Shown here piece by piece: positions 1 through 9,578 of a DNA stretch of 64,000 nt. Source of the stretch: an uncultured Pelagibacteraceae bacterium (GTDB taxonomy: Bacteria > Pseudomonadota > Alphaproteobacteria > Pelagibacterales > Pelagibacteraceae); assembly GCA_902536385.1 (NCBI GenBank), contig CACAWY010000004.1, positions 1-64,000 of the forward strand, given 5' to 3'. Numbering within the stretch: the first letter of the stretch is position 1; each line of letters starts with the position of its first letter. The notes beneath the pieces are model-generated. The model searched no databases, was not told the origin of the DNA, and was given only the letters and a program-made list of their open reading frames with translations. The position numbers and the translations under genes are program-made.

Positions 1-1
1 C

Positions 2-409
2 CTCCAAGGTATAAATTCAATTATTAAAACTAAAAAAAAATTTAATTTCAATATTGTATTGATATATCCTAAATTAAAATGCTCAACTAAGGAGATTTAT
101 TCAAAATTCAAAAATGTTTCTCCTAAAGAGAGATATAAAATTGCAACTTTTTCAAATAAAAAACTATTGATAAATTACCTCATAAATTCAAAAAATGATT
201 TACAAGTAGTTGTTGAAAAGAAATATCCAAAAATAAAAAGAATTCTATTAGATATTAATCAGTCAAAGGGTTGTATTTTTTCAAGGATGACAGGATCAGG
301 CTCGGCTTGTTACGGCTTATTTAAAAGTTCCAATTACTCAAAAGTCGCACTTAAAAAGCTAAGAAAAAAATACCCTAAATTTTCAATTTCAATTGCAAAA
401 ACTATTTAA
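2..409 (+). CDS. ispE: 4-diphosphocytidyl-2-C-methyl-D-erythritol kinase, C-terminal part
   Basis: This is the 3' end of a gene that begins before the window; the frame is open from base 2. IspE is the GHMP-family kinase that phosphorylates CDP-methylerythritol in the non-mevalonate (MEP) isoprenoid pathway in the cytoplasm. The visible 135 residues contain the family's third motif, TGSGSACYGLF, which forms part of the ATP/substrate pocket, and a preceding strand (NIVLIYPK) followed by CST and a helix, as is usual in IspE C-terminal halves. An internal ATG at 59 is not the true start because coding potential continues upstream of it. tRNA-Gln follows on the same strand. Confidence 0.85.
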   Translation, partial: LQGINSIIKTKKKFNFNIVLIYPKLKCSTKEIYSKFKNVSPKERYKIATFSNKKLLINYLINSKNDLQVVVEKKYPKIKRILLDINQSKGCIFSRMTGSGSACYGLFKSSNYSKVALKKLRKKYPKFSISIAKTI

Positions 410-444
410 ATTTATTTATTTATGATATATCAGTCACTTGATAC

Positions 445-518
445 TGGGGCATAGCCAAGCGGTAAGGCAGCGGTTTTTGATACCGCCATCCTAGGTTCGA
501 ATCCTAGTGCCCCAGCCA
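445..518 (+). tRNA. tRNA-Gln (anticodon UUG)
   Basis: A full cloverleaf can be drawn. The acceptor stem pairs 445-451 with 508-514. The D arm has the GCC/GGC stem, the anticodon stem GCGGT/ACCGC encloses loop TTTTGAT with anticodon TTG, and the T arm is CTAGG-TTCGAAT-CCTAG. The discriminator is G515 and CCA is encoded at 516-518. The weak U1-A72 pair is typical of glutamine tRNAs. The cca gene starts only seven bases downstream. Confidence 0.95.
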
Positions 519-525
519 AAGATTT

Positions 526-1782
526 ATGTTTAATCTGAATTTTAGTTTTTTACAAAATATTAAAAATTTAATTAATCCTTTTTATAAAAAGAAAGACTTA
601 AAATTTATTTTCAAAAAATTACAGGAAGATATTCCACAAAATAAAATAGCTGCTAGATTTGTTGGAGGGTGTGTGCGGAAGTATCTTTCAAATGAGAAGA
701 TAGACGATATTGATGTTGCAACTATTTTAACAACAGATCAAATCAAACAAAAATTTCAAGACACAAATTTAAAAGTTATTGATACTGGATTAAAACATGG
801 AACCGTGACTTTAGTATCAGATAACCATAAAGTTGAAATAACAACTTTAAGAAAAGACGCCAAAACAGATGGAAGACATGCAGAAGTAGAATATACGGAT
901 GATTGGAAACAAGACTCAGAGAGAAGAGATTTTACGATTAATGCTATTTATTTAGATATAAACGGAAAAATTTTTGATCCGCAAATGGGTAAAAATGATC
1001 TTAAAAATAATAATGTAAAGTTTATTGGCGACCCTCAAAAAAGAATTGAGGAAGATTACTTACGAATTATTAGATTTGTAAGATTTAAAATTATGTATGA
1101 CCTCGAAGTAGAAAAAACTACAAGCGATGCAATTAAACAAAATTTAGAAGGTATTAAAAAAATTTCTAAAGAGAGAATTCTAATTGAATTATTAAAAATT
1201 TTGGAACTTAAAAATTTTTTGAGGATAAATCATAGTAATGATTTAAAGGAAATATTCAAAATGATTTTTCCAGAATTTTTATACCTAGATAGATTAGATC
1301 GACTTCAAAAAGTATATAAACAATCCGAACTAAATAGAGATATTTTACTTGGTGTTTTGTTAATTGATGAAAAAGATAATCACGAATACTTTTTACATAA
1401 ATATAATACATCTAATAAAATTAAGAACATATTGGAAAAAATTAGCAAAAATTTGAAAAAACTAAAAAGCGATAAACATTTTTTTGAAAAAGATTTAATT
1501 AAAAATGTTTATTTAGATGGAAAAAATCATTTAATAGCTCTAAATTTGATTAATTTTTCTATTAACTCAAAAGTGAGAGAGAAAGATTTTTTAAAAATTT
1601 TAAATAAAGTTTTAAAAATTAAAGTTCCAGTGTTTCCTATAGACGGTGAATATTTGAAGCAAAAAGGAATGAAAGAAGGACAATCTTTGGGAAAAGTTTT
1701 AAAGATACTGGAAAAAGACTGGATAAATAATAATTTCAAAATTTCAAACGAACGAATAGACGAGATAATTAGAATTAATTAA
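526..1782 (+). CDS. cca: CCA tRNA nucleotidyltransferase / poly(A) polymerase family protein
   Basis: This 418-residue class II nucleotidyltransferase probably adds or repairs the 3' CCA of tRNAs. The N-terminal catalytic domain shows VGGCVRKYL (about residues 46-54) and the metal-binding DDIDVAT carboxylates (about 60-66). Next come the nucleotide-selecting RRDFTINA motif (about 134) and the RIEEDYLRIIRFVRF segment (about 173-187). The C-terminal half is helical, lysine-rich and weakly conserved. It starts seven bases after tRNA-Gln, so the two may share a transcript. Poly(A) polymerases use the same fold, but the length and alphaproteobacterial context favour CCA addition. Its stop lies two bases from the convergent greA stop. 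Confidence 0.9.
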   Translation: MFNLNFSFLQNIKNLINPFYKKKDLKFIFKKLQEDIPQNKIAARFVGGCVRKYLSNEKIDDIDVATILTTDQIKQKFQDTNLKVIDTGLKHGTVTLVSDNHKVEITTLRKDAKTDGRHAEVEYTDDWKQDSERRDFTINAIYLDINGKIFDPQMGKNDLKNNNVKFIGDPQKRIEEDYLRIIRFVRFKIMYDLEVEKTTSDAIKQNLEGIKKISKERILIELLKILELKNFLRINHSNDLKEIFKMIFPEFLYLDRLDRLQKVYKQSELNRDILLGVLLIDEKDNHEYFLHKYNTSNKIKNILEKISKNLKKLKSDKHFFEKDLIKNVYLDGKNHLIALNLINFSINSKVREKDFLKILNKVLKIKVPVFPIDGEYLKQKGMKEGQSLGKVLKILEKDWINNNFKISNERIDEIIRIN

Positions 1783-1784
1783 GA

Positions 1785-2261
1785 TTAGATGTATTCAACG
1801 TCTAAGATCTCAAAATTTCTTTCTCCTGAGGGAGTAGTTACACTCACTATTTCACCTTTATTTTTCCCTATAAGGGCTTTTCCTATTGGGCTTTTAAAAA
1901 AAATTAAATTCTTTTTTATATCTGCTTCATCCTGACCAACTAGTCTGTATGAAATTTTTTTATCCGTTTCAAGGTCCTGAACTTTTACAGTTGAGCCAAA
2001 AATTACTTTTCCATTATTTTCAATTTTTGTTACATCAATTACATTTGCTCTTGCAATCATATCATTAATTGCAATCACGCGACTTTCAATTAATGCTTGT
2101 TGTTCTTTAGCTGCATGATATTCAGCGTTCTCTTTTAAATCTCCATGTGATCTTGCTTCTGCTATTGCCGCAACTATCTTTGGTCTTTGAATATTTTTTA
2201 ATTCTTCTAATTCTGACTTTAAATTCTTAAGACCACTTACTGTTATTGGCTCTTTTTCCAT
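1785..2261 (-). CDS. greA: Transcription elongation factor GreA
   Basis: GreA enters the RNA polymerase secondary channel and stimulates cleavage of backtracked RNA. The 158-residue product has the N-terminal coiled coil with the acidic tip in GDLKENAEYHAAKEQQ (the D and E that coordinate the catalytic Mg2+), then a C-terminal FKBP-like domain with SPIGKALIGKNKGE. The ATG at 2261 is preferred because it follows the hemF stop by two bases and gives the standard family length. A GTG four codons upstream would overlap hemF. It is the last gene of the trmL-hemF-greA reverse-strand operon. Confidence 0.95.
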   Translation of the reverse strand: MEKEPITVSGLKNLKSELEELKNIQRPKIVAAIAEARSHGDLKENAEYHAAKEQQALIESRVIAINDMIARANVIDVTKIENNGKVIFGSTVKVQDLETDKKISYRLVGQDEADIKKNLIFFKSPIGKALIGKNKGEIVSVTTPSGERNFEILDVEYI

Positions 2262-2263
2262 AG

Positions 2264-3088
2264 TTATTTCCACTTTGCCACAGGAGGAAGTGACATTAAT
2301 ATTGAGTCAATATTTCCTCCAGAGTTCAATCCAAATTTTGTACCTCTGTCAAACAAAAGATTAAACTCTACATATCTTCCACGCTTTAACAATTGTTTTT
2401 CTTTATCTCTTTTAGTCCATTTAAAATTTCTTTTTTTATTGATAATTTTTTTTGAAATATTTATAAAGGAATAACCAAGTTCTCTCACAAATTTAAAGTT
2501 TTTAATCCAATCTTTAGTTTCGTAATCAAAAAAAATACCACCAATCCCTCTAGTTTCTCCTCTATGTGGTAAATAAAAATAATCATCGCACCAATTTTTG
2601 TATTTTTTGTAATTTTTTTTATTTTGAACACATACTTTTTTCAAATCGTCATGAATAATTTTTTTTTCTTTTGAGTCCTTAAAACTTTGGGTTGCGTCTA
2701 TTCCTCCTCCAAACCATTCTTTAGAAGTCACTATAAACCTAGTGTTGAAATGTATCGCAGGCATTTTGGGGTTTCTCATATGAGCTACCACAGAAACTCC
2801 TGAAGCCCAATACTTACCTTTTTTTTCAGCCCCTAATATTTTTGACCTAAATTGTTTAGGAAAAGTTCCTGAAACGGTTGATTTATTGACTCCAACTTTA
2901 TCAAATATTTTTCCATTTGATAAAAGAAATGAAGTACCTCCACCTTCATTTTTTTTGTTTTTACTCCACTCTCTTTTTGAGAATTTTACTTTATTCTTTT
3001 CAAGATATTCAAATTCTTTACAAATTTGACTTTGTAAATATGAAAACCAGCTATCAGCCATTTTTTTTCTGAAGTCAGGTGTAATCAT
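2264..3088 (-). CDS. hemF: Oxygen-dependent coproporphyrinogen III oxidase
   Basis: HemF oxidatively decarboxylates coproporphyrinogen III to protoporphyrinogen IX, using O2, in haem synthesis. Family landmarks are all visible: GGGTSFLLSNGKIFDKVGVN near residue 50, the SVVAHMRNPKMPAIHFNTR block with the conserved histidines, WFGGGIDATQSF, and FDRGTKFGLNSGGNIDSILM near the C-terminus. At 274 residues it is slightly shorter than the roughly 300 usual, mainly through a trimmed N-terminus. Its start codon shares a base with the trmL stop (TAATG), which implies translational coupling. An aerobic-only enzyme fits a surface-ocean aerobe. Confidence 0.95.
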   Translation of the reverse strand: MITPDFRKKMADSWFSYLQSQICKEFEYLEKNKVKFSKREWSKNKKNEGGGTSFLLSNGKIFDKVGVNKSTVSGTFPKQFRSKILGAEKKGKYWASGVSVVAHMRNPKMPAIHFNTRFIVTSKEWFGGGIDATQSFKDSKEKKIIHDDLKKVCVQNKKNYKKYKNWCDDYFYLPHRGETRGIGGIFFDYETKDWIKNFKFVRELGYSFINISKKIINKKRNFKWTKRDKEKQLLKRGRYVEFNLLFDRGTKFGLNSGGNIDSILMSLPPVAKWK

Positions 3089-3534
3089 TAAAGTAAATTA
3101 TTTTGCCTCAAAGCTTCAGTAGCTACTATCGCAACACTCATTGCAACATTTAGAGATCTAGTTTTTTTGTTCATAGGAATTTTTATTTTATTTTCAAGCA
3201 TTTGATGTATCTCTTCTGGAACCCCAGCACTTTCTTTTCCAAATAAAAGCATATCATTTTTTTTAAATTTAAACTTATGATATAATTTTTTTGCCTTAGT
3301 TGTCATTAAAACTATTCTGGACTTCCTATATTTTTTTTTAAATGTCTCGAAGTCATTATGCCGAACAACCTTACATAAGCCAGCATAATCCATAACCACT
3401 CTTTTAAATCTGATATCGTTCAAATTAAAACCACATGGTTCTATCAAGTGAATATTCAAATTTAGGCATGCTCCTAGTCTGATTATTGCTGCAGTATTTT
3501 GAGGGATATCAGGTTTGTAAAGTACTATGTGCAT
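3088..3534 (-). CDS. trmL: tRNA (cytidine(34)-2'-O)-methyltransferase
   Basis: This 148-residue SpoU/TrmD-superfamily (SPOUT) enzyme methylates the wobble ribose of certain leucine tRNAs. The N-terminus (VLYKPDIPQNTAAIIRLGAC) is the TrmL signature containing the conserved Asn and Arg. The C-terminal trefoil-knot cofactor site is seen as LLFGKESAGVPEE, followed by IPMNKKTRSLNVAMSVAIV. The length is that of a minimal TrmL without accessory domains. It heads the trmL-hemF-greA operon and is divergent from petA across 89 bases. I saw no convincing consensus promoter for either direction in that gap. Confidence 0.93.
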   Translation of the reverse strand: MHIVLYKPDIPQNTAAIIRLGACLNLNIHLIEPCGFNLNDIRFKRVVMDYAGLCKVVRHNDFETFKKKYRKSRIVLMTTKAKKLYHKFKFKKNDMLLFGKESAGVPEEIHQMLENKIKIPMNKKTRSLNVAMSVAIVATEALRQNNLL

Positions 3535-3623
3535 TATTTAAGCTTAGTTTATGTGTCATTCTGACCCTAGAAATCTTTAAAATGTGGTTTTATTTAATAA
3601 TTATATTATAAGCACTTACATAA

Positions 3624-4145
3624 ATGAGCAAAGAAGAAAAAAAAGTTAACAGAAGAGATTTTTTGTTTACAGCTAGTTATACAGTAGGGGCAGTGGGGGT
3701 TGGAGCAGTTATTTGGCCAATGATTGACCAAATGAACCCTGATAAAGCCCAACAAGCTTTAGCAACTACAGAAGTTGACATTAGTAGTATAGAACCTGGT
3801 AAGTCCATTACTGTTTTATGGAGAGGTAAGCCAATATTTATAAAAAAAAGAACTTCAGAAGAAATAGCTGAGGCCAGGGCGGTAAAATTGGACGATTTGC
3901 CTGATCCTCAAAAAGATGAAGATAGAGTAAAAGAGGGAAAAGATGAATGGTTAGTCATGTTAGGAGTTTGTACGCATCTTGGATGTGTACCTTTAAAAGA
4001 TAAAGGAGACTTCAATGGTTGGTTTTGTCCTTGTCATGGTTCACATTACGATGTATCAGGCAGAATAAGAAAAGGACCAGCTCCAACTAACATGGAAATA
4101 CCAAAGTTTGAATTTGTAGACAGTAATACAATTAAGATTGGTTAA
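3624..4145 (+). CDS. petA: Ubiquinol-cytochrome c reductase, Rieske iron-sulfur subunit
   Basis: This is the Rieske subunit of the cytochrome bc1 complex, which takes the first electron from ubiquinol on the periplasmic side. The N-terminus carries a twin-arginine-type signal ([10 protein letters not shown]) that also acts as the membrane anchor, followed by a hydrophobic segment to about residue 30. The [2Fe-2S] cluster ligands are in CTHLGC and CPCHGSHYD (about residues 115-140), each with the Cys-His pair plus the disulfide cysteines. At 173 residues it matches the bacterial family. It is the first gene of petABC, with petB eight bases downstream. Confidence 0.97.
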   Translation: MSKEEKKVNRRDFLFTASYTVGAVGVGAVIWPMIDQMNPDKAQQALATTEVDISSIEPGKSITVLWRGKPIFIKKRTSEEIAEARAVKLDDLPDPQKDEDRVKEGKDEWLVMLGVCTHLGCVPLKDKGDFNGWFCPCHGSHYDVSGRIRKGPAPTNMEIPKFEFVDSNTIKIG

Positions 4146-4153
4146 AAAAAATT

Positions 4154-5413
4154 ATGAGTGAGCACGAATATACACCGAAATCTAAAGCAGGAAAATGGTT
4201 CAACGATCGTTTGCCATTGCTAACTCTTGGAGCACACCTTACAGATTACCCAACACCTAAAAATCTAAATTATTGGTGGACCTTTGGTGGAATTTTAACT
4301 TTTTGTTTAATCACTCAAATAGTTACAGGAATTGTTTTAGCAATGCATTACGTCGCTCATGCAGATTTAGCTTTTGCGAGTGTTGAACACATAATGAGAG
4401 ATGTAAATTATGGTTGGTTAATAAGATATATTCATAGCAATGGTGCATCTATGTTTTTCCTTGCAGTCTATATTCACATTTTTAGATCTTTATTTTATGG
4501 ATCATATAAATCACCAAGAGAAGTAATTTGGATAATTGGTCTGATGATTTATTTATTAATGATGGCAGCAGCTTTCATGGGTTATGTTTTGCCTTGGGGC
4601 CAAATGAGTTTCTGGGGCGCTACAGTAATAACTAATTTATTTAGTGCGATCCCATTAGTTGGAGATAGTATAACAACTTGGTTATGGGGAGCATATTCTG
4701 TAGATAATCCAACACTAAACAGATTCTTTAGCTTACATTATTTAATCCCGTTTTTAATTTTAGGGTTAGTAGTTTTACACATTTGGGCTTTACATGTTCC
4801 AGGAAATAATAACCCTGTAGGTATTGATATAAAGAAACCGTCTAAAGATACAGTGCCATTTCATCCTTATATAACAATTAAAGATGCTTTCGCACTTTTA
4901 GTTTTTATGATCATATTTGCTGGATTTGTATTCTTTACTCCTAATGTTTTGGGACACTCAGACAATTATATACCTGCTAATCCGTTAGTTACACCCGCTC
5001 ACATAGTACCTGAATGGTATTTGTTACCATTTTATGCAATTTTAAGATCTGTCCCTGACAAATTAGGCGGAGTAATTTTAATGTTCAGTGCAATTTTTAT
5101 TTTATTTGTACTACCTTGGTTAGATACATCAAAAGTTAGATCGGCTGTTTTTAGACCAATTTATAGACAGTTCTTTTGGATATTAGTAATAGACGTTCTA
5201 ATGCTTGGTTATGTTGGTGCGATGCCAGCTGAAGGAATTTACTTAGTATTAGCTAGAGTAGGAACTATTTATTATTTCTTACATTTTATAGTAGTTATGC
5301 CTGTTGTCGGTTATTTAGAAAAAACGGACCCGATTCCTATGAGCATCTCCGAGCCAGTATTAACCGGAGGAGCAGAGCCATCTTTAGCTAGGAAGGTTAA
5401 TGATAAAGTCTAA
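4154..5413 (+). CDS. petB: Cytochrome b of the bc1 complex
   Basis: Cytochrome b holds the two b haems and the Qo and Qi quinone sites. The 419 residues form about eight membrane helices. Haem-ligating histidines are visible in MHYVAHAD and [13 protein letters not shown] (helix B) and in FSLHYLIPF and [12 protein letters not shown] (helix D). The Qo-site PEWY motif is present in [16 protein letters not shown], together with [19 protein letters not shown]. This is the full-length fused form, not the split b6/subunit IV type. The start of petC overlaps its last codons by 14 bases. Confidence 0.98.
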   Translation: MSEHEYTPKSKAGKWFNDRLPLLTLGAHLTDYPTPKNLNYWWTFGGILTFCLITQIVTGIVLAMHYVAHADLAFASVEHIMRDVNYGWLIRYIHSNGASMFFLAVYIHIFRSLFYGSYKSPREVIWIIGLMIYLLMMAAAFMGYVLPWGQMSFWGATVITNLFSAIPLVGDSITTWLWGAYSVDNPTLNRFFSLHYLIPFLILGLVVLHIWALHVPGNNNPVGIDIKKPSKDTVPFHPYITIKDAFALLVFMIIFAGFVFFTPNVLGHSDNYIPANPLVTPAHIVPEWYLLPFYAILRSVPDKLGGVILMFSAIFILFVLPWLDTSKVRSAVFRPIYRQFFWILVIDVLMLGYVGAMPAEGIYLVLARVGTIYYFLHFIVVMPVVGYLEKTDPIPMSISEPVLTGGAEPSLARKVNDKV

Positions 5414-6182
5414 TATAAAACTAGTCTTTTTATCTTTTTTATTATTTATCTCACTTAGACCATTACAAAGCGCTGAAATGGTTGATCCAATTAAGGTGGA
5501 ATGGAGTTTTAAAGGTTTAACAGGAACCTTTGATAGAGCGTCACTACAAAGAGGTTTTCAAGTTTATAAAGAAGTCTGTGCCTCTTGCCATTCAATGCAA
5601 TATCTTAGCTATAGAAATCTAGGAGAACCTGGTGGACCTGAATTTTCAGAACAAGAAGTAAAAGCCATTGCAGCTAGTTTCGAAATAGAGGATGGTCCAG
5701 ACTCTCAAGGAGAAATGTTTACTCGACCAGGAAAACCTTCAGATAAATTTAAGAGCCCATACCCTAATGTTCAGGCAGCAACAGCTGCTAATGGTGGGGC
5801 ATACCCGCCTGACATGTCAGTTTTAGTCAAAGCAAGAAAAGGAGGAGCTAATTACATTTATTCAGTTCTTGTTGGTTACGAAGACCCTCCTCCAGGTGTA
5901 ACTCTTGATGACGGTGTTTATTACAATAAATATATGGCCGGTAATAAGATTAAAATGCCAAATAATTTAATGGATGGTTTAGTTGAATATGCAGATGGCA
6001 CGGAGTCTACTGTTGATCAAATGGCCAAAGATGTAACAACTTTTTTGGCTTGGGCTGCCGAGCCAGAACTTGAAGAGAGACATAAAACTGGTATTAAAGT
6101 AATTATTTATTTAGTACTTTTAACAATTCTTGTTTATTTAAGCATGAAAAAAATATGGTCAAGGATTGACACGGAAGTATAA
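5400..6182 (+). CDS. petC: Cytochrome c1 of the bc1 complex
   Basis: Cytochrome c1 passes electrons from the Rieske protein to a soluble or membrane cytochrome c. A cleavable signal peptide spans about residues 1-24 (hydrophobic stretch ending SLRPLQSA). The covalent haem motif CASCH is at about residue 60. The axial methionine is probably in the [18 protein letters not shown] region. A single C-terminal helix ([16 protein letters not shown]) anchors it. At 260 residues it is the compact alphaproteobacterial form. The 3' end overlaps the convergent ychF gene by 24 bases, so the last seven or so codons are also ychF antisense. Confidence 0.97.
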   Translation: MIKSNIKLVFLSFLLFISLRPLQSAEMVDPIKVEWSFKGLTGTFDRASLQRGFQVYKEVCASCHSMQYLSYRNLGEPGGPEFSEQEVKAIAASFEIEDGPDSQGEMFTRPGKPSDKFKSPYPNVQAATAANGGAYPPDMSVLVKARKGGANYIYSVLVGYEDPPPGVTLDDGVYYNKYMAGNKIKMPNNLMDGLVEYADGTESTVDQMAKDVTTFLAWAAEPELEERHKTGIKVIIYLVLLTILVYLSMKKIWSRIDTEV

Positions 6183-7229
6183 CACGTCCCCATCCTTAAC
6201 AATATAGTCTTTTCCTTCAATTCTTAGTTTTCCATTTTCTTTACACTTTTCTGCACTACCATATTTAATGAAGTCTTCGCATGTTATAGCTTCAGCTCTG
6301 ATAAAATTTTTTTCAAAATCAGTATGAATAACACTTGCTGCCTTTGGAGCTGGAGTATTTTTTTTAACTGTCCAAGCTCTACTTTCTTCAGGACCAGAGG
6401 TAAAAAAAGTATCTAGCATCAAAAGATCGTAACCTTCTTTAATAAGTTTATTGAGTCCAGTTTTATTTAAACCGATGTCTTGCATGAATATCTCTTTTTC
6501 TGATTTATCCAAACCTGAAAGTTGGTCTTCGATATCGGCACAAATATTAATTATTTTCTCATTAGGATACTTTTTTTTTACTTGATCAGTATAATCATTA
6601 CCTTTATCTAAATTTTCCTCGTCTACATTACATACTACAATTTTTGGTTTAATGCTTAATAAGCCAATACTTGATAAAAACTTTTCCTCTTCAAAATTAC
6701 TAATTTTTATCTCTTTACCTTCACTTAAATCTTTCAATTTTTCATCTAAAATTTTGATTTCTTTCTGTCCAAGTAATTTTTTTTTATTTTTTTCTAATTT
6801 TTTTTGAATAATATCTAAATCTGAGAGTATTATTTCAGTTTTTATTGTCTCTAAATCATCAGTAGGGTTAATTTTTGAGTTAACATGAGTGATTTTATCT
6901 GAGTCAAAGCATCTTACTAAGTGTATTATTGCATCAACTTCCCTAATATGTGAAAGAAATTTATTTCCTAATCCTTCACCCTTTGAAGCGCCCTTTACAA
7001 GACCTGCAATATCCACAAAAGTAATATTAGTGTAAATTTTTTTTTTTGATTTGGATAATTTTGCTAATTTATCTAATCTCTGATCTATAACGTCTACAAT
7101 ACCTATATTTGGATCAATCGTACAAAAAGGAAAATTAGCTGCCTCAGCATTTTTAGAAGCTGTTAGAGCATTAAATAAAGTAGACTTGCCTACATTGGGC
7201 AAACCAACGATACCACATTTAAATCCCAT
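6159..7229 (-). CDS. ychF: Redox-regulated ATPase/GTPase YchF (OLA1 family)
   Basis: YchF is a conserved Obg-family P-loop NTPase that prefers ATP and associates with ribosomes; its exact role is not settled. The P-loop is [14 protein letters not shown] at the N-terminus. Switch and G3 residues are in [20 protein letters not shown], the G4 position reads CNVDEEN, and a TGS domain ends the protein (ATPase core up to about residue 275, then [12 protein letters not shown] and the [15 protein letters not shown] tail). The length of 356 is normal. It overlaps pth by 11 bases and petC by 24 at the other end. Confidence 0.95.
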   Translation of the reverse strand: MGFKCGIVGLPNVGKSTLFNALTASKNAEAANFPFCTIDPNIGIVDVIDQRLDKLAKLSKSKKKIYTNITFVDIAGLVKGASKGEGLGNKFLSHIREVDAIIHLVRCFDSDKITHVNSKINPTDDLETIKTEIILSDLDIIQKKLEKNKKKLLGQKEIKILDEKLKDLSEGKEIKISNFEEEKFLSSIGLLSIKPKIVVCNVDEENLDKGNDYTDQVKKKYPNEKIINICADIEDQLSGLDKSEKEIFMQDIGLNKTGLNKLIKEGYDLLMLDTFFTSGPEESRAWTVKKNTPAPKAASVIHTDFEKNFIRAEAITCEDFIKYGSAEKCKENGKLRIEGKDYIVKDGDVLYFRVNP

Positions 7230-7791
7230 TAAGATTTTGATTAACTTTACTTGAAAATAAATCGATCTTTTTATCGATTAGAGTTGGTATTTGTCTTACA
7301 ATATTTTCAGTTATCTCTTTAATTTTTTCTTCCTCATCTTCCTTAAAATCTTCGAGAACATGATTATTTACTTTTTTTTTCTGTTTAGGATGACCAATTC
7401 CCACCCTTACTCTAGAGTAATCTTTGCCAATAAACTTATCAATTGACTCTATTCCATTATGACCAGCGCTACCTCCACCAAATTTAGCTTTAACTTTACC
7501 AAAATCTATATCCATATCATCATGGAACACAATTACATCTTTAGCCTCGATTTTAAAGTAATCTATTAATTCTTTTATTGCAGTTCCCGAATTATTCATA
7601 AAGGTCAAAGGTTTTATTGCATAAATTTTTTTTTCATCGATATTTCCTGTGGTTAGCAATCCTTTAAATTTTGGTTTTTGTTTTGATAGTTTAAAATGGG
7701 TATTTATTGCATCAATAATTTTGAAACCAATATTGTGTCTAGTATTAGTGTAATTAGATCCTGGATTTCCTAATCCAACAAGTAAAAGCAT
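7219..7791 (-). CDS. pth: Peptidyl-tRNA hydrolase
   Basis: Pth releases peptides from peptidyl-tRNA that has dropped off ribosomes. The N-terminal motif GLGNPGSNYTNTRHNIGF includes the catalytic histidine, followed by KPLTFMNNSG, VFHDDMDIDFGK and GGGSAGHNGIESI, which line the substrate channel. At 190 residues it has the usual length. It lies between rplY and ychF in the conserved prs-rplY-pth-ychF order, and its start is five bases beyond the rplY stop. Confidence 0.97.
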   Translation of the reverse strand: MLLLVGLGNPGSNYTNTRHNIGFKIIDAINTHFKLSKQKPKFKGLLTTGNIDEKKIYAIKPLTFMNNSGTAIKELIDYFKIEAKDVIVFHDDMDIDFGKVKAKFGGGSAGHNGIESIDKFIGKDYSRVRVGIGHPKQKKKVNNHVLEDFKEDEEEKIKEITENIVRQIPTLIDKKIDLFSSKVNQNLNGI

Positions 7792-7796
7792 ATTAA

Positions 7797-8549
7797 TTAT
7801 TTTTTTTCAGCAGGTTTCTTTTCAGCAGTTTTTTTGTCTTCAGGTTTTTTATCTGTAGCGCTCTCTTTTGTTTTTTCGTCTTTTTTAGCCGCGTCACCAT
7901 CTTTGGTTACCGCTTCAGCTCCTTCTGTTGGTGCTGCGCCCTCCGCACCCTCTGCTGGAACTTCTTCAGCTGGTTTTTCTGGTTCCTTGATTATAGTCGG
8001 AGCCGCTACTGTTGCTACTACGAAATCACGGTCTGTAATAGTTGGGGTGACATTTTCAGGGAGTTTTACCGAAGATATTTTAATGCTAGTACCTATATCA
8101 GTACCGGTTAAGTCAATTATAATTTCATCAGGTATATTTTCTGCAGGACATCTTAACTCAACTTTTCGCCTTACAATATTTAATACTCCACCCCTTTTTA
8201 GTCCAGGAGAGTCTGGATGATTTATAAATTTAACAGGAATTTCTAAAATTATTTTTTTACCAGACAGAATTCTCATAAAATCAATATGTATAGGCTCTTC
8301 AGAAATAACATGAAATGCAACATCTCTAGGTATAACTTTTTCTTTTTTTCCATCAACATCTAACTCTAAAACTTTTGATAAAAATGTATCGGAGTTAATT
8401 ATATTTGAAATTTCTTTTTTGCTTATCGAAATATTCTGGTTAGGATCTTTCCCTCCGTATAAGATCGCTGGTATAAAGCCTTTAGCTCTCAATTTGTTAT
8501 TTGAACCAGAGGTCAAATTTTCTCTTTTTGTAGCTTTTAAATTATTCAT
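7797..8549 (-). CDS. rplY: 50S ribosomal protein L25, long (Ctc/TL5) form with low-complexity tail
   Basis: L25 binds 5S rRNA. The N-terminal L25 domain (RAKGFIPAILYGG near residue 22) is followed by the C-terminal beta domain of the long Ctc form (IPVKFINHPDSPGLKRGGVL, then VELRCPAENIPDEI). From about residue 187 to 250 the protein becomes an Ala/Glu/Pro/Lys-rich tail (for example EEVPAEGAEGAAPTEGAEA, ending with KPAEKK repeats). The tail is locally more GC-rich than its surroundings and looks disordered. It sits 49 bases after prs, a common arrangement that pairs L25 with PRPP synthetase. Confidence 0.95.
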   Translation of the reverse strand: MNNLKATKRENLTSGSNNKLRAKGFIPAILYGGKDPNQNISISKKEISNIINSDTFLSKVLELDVDGKKEKVIPRDVAFHVISEEPIHIDFMRILSGKKIILEIPVKFINHPDSPGLKRGGVLNIVRRKVELRCPAENIPDEIIIDLTGTDIGTSIKISSVKLPENVTPTITDRDFVVATVAAPTIIKEPEKPAEEVPAEGAEGAAPTEGAEAVTKDGDAAKKDEKTKESATDKKPEDKKTAEKKPAEKK

Positions 8550-8598
8550 AAAGTTTTTGAAAAGGGTGTATAACTCAAGTTTAAAACTAAAACAAGCC

Positions 8599-9531
8599 TT
8601 AATTGAATAAATCTGATACAGAGTTGGAGTTAGCTATTCTTTTAATTGCCTCTGACATAAGTGAGGCAATAGATAACACCTCTATTTTATTATTATTTTT
8701 AATTTTTTGCGCGTTATCAATAGTGTCCGTAATAATTAGTTTTTTAATTTTTGAATTTTTAATTTTTTTAACTGCGTCTCCACTTAATACAGCGTGAGTT
8801 ATGAACACATATACTTCATTAGCTCCTTTTTTTTTGAGTGCATCTACAGCGTTAACAATTGTTCCTCCACTATCAATTATATCATCTACAATAATACAAG
8901 TTTTATTTTTTACATCTCCGATTATATTCATCACTTCAGATTTTCCAGGAGATGGTCTTCTCTTATCGATTATTGCTAGATCAGCTTTAATTCTTGTTGC
9001 TAAAGCCCTTGTCCTAGCAACCCCTCCAACATCAGGTGATACACAAATGAGTTTTTTTAATGTTAATTTTTTTTTTATATATTTTGCAAATAAAGGAGCG
9101 GTATATAAATTGTCAACAGGCATATCAAAGAATCCTTGAATTTGCCCTGCATGCAAATCAACTGTAACAACTCTTGTTGCCCCTGCGTTGGAAATTAAAT
9201 TTGCTACCACCTTAGCCGAAATAGAAGTTCTTGGAGCAACTTTTCTATCTTGTCTAGCATATCCAAAATAAGGAATAACCGCTGTGATTGTTTTTGCTGA
9301 AGATCTTTTTAAAGCATCTATCACAAGTAAGAGCTCCATTATGTTATCATTTGCTGGATTTGATGTAGACTGAATTACAAAAACACTGTTTCCTCTGATA
9401 TTTTCATTAATTTCAATATAAATTTCGCCATCAGCAAACCTTCTGATGTTTGTGTTTATTAGTTTTAATTTTAGATTCTTTGAAATATCCTTGCTGAGCT
9501 TTAAATTGCTAGTTCCAGATAAAATTTTCAT
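8599..9531 (-). CDS. prs: Ribose-phosphate pyrophosphokinase (PRPP synthetase)
   Basis: This enzyme makes PRPP from ribose 5-phosphate and ATP, feeding purine, pyrimidine, histidine and NAD synthesis. The 310 residues show NIRGNSVFVIQST and FGYARQDRK near residues 50 and 95. These are followed by the metal/ATP flexible region DLHAGQIQGFFD (about 130) and the PRPP-binding loop CIIVDDIIDSGGT (about 212). This is the class I Pi-activated form. It belongs to the long reverse-strand run lgt-midA-pgeF-prs-rplY-pth-ychF, with 47 bases between it and the upstream pgeF stop. Confidence 0.97.
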   Translation of the reverse strand: MKILSGTSNLKLSKDISKNLKLKLINTNIRRFADGEIYIEINENIRGNSVFVIQSTSNPANDNIMELLLVIDALKRSSAKTITAVIPYFGYARQDRKVAPRTSISAKVVANLISNAGATRVVTVDLHAGQIQGFFDMPVDNLYTAPLFAKYIKKKLTLKKLICVSPDVGGVARTRALATRIKADLAIIDKRRPSPGKSEVMNIIGDVKNKTCIIVDDIIDSGGTIVNAVDALKKKGANEVYVFITHAVLSGDAVKKIKNSKIKKLIITDTIDNAQKIKNNNKIEVLSIASLMSEAIKRIANSNSVSDLFN

Positions 9532-9578
9532 GAAAACTACTATTTATACAATTATTTATTAAAGTTTTCAAATTTAAT

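Noticed and set aside
7834..8220. Open frame of 128 codons on the forward strand opposite rplY, rich in Ser/Ala/Val
   Set aside because: It is the antisense shadow of the low-complexity L25 tail; it has no family resemblance and the L25 gene explains the sequence.
9531..9570. Inverted repeat TGAAAACT...AGTTTTCA between pgeF and prs
   Set aside because: The eight-base AT-rich stem with a 24-base loop is weak and expected by chance in such AT-rich sequence; no T run follows it for a terminator.
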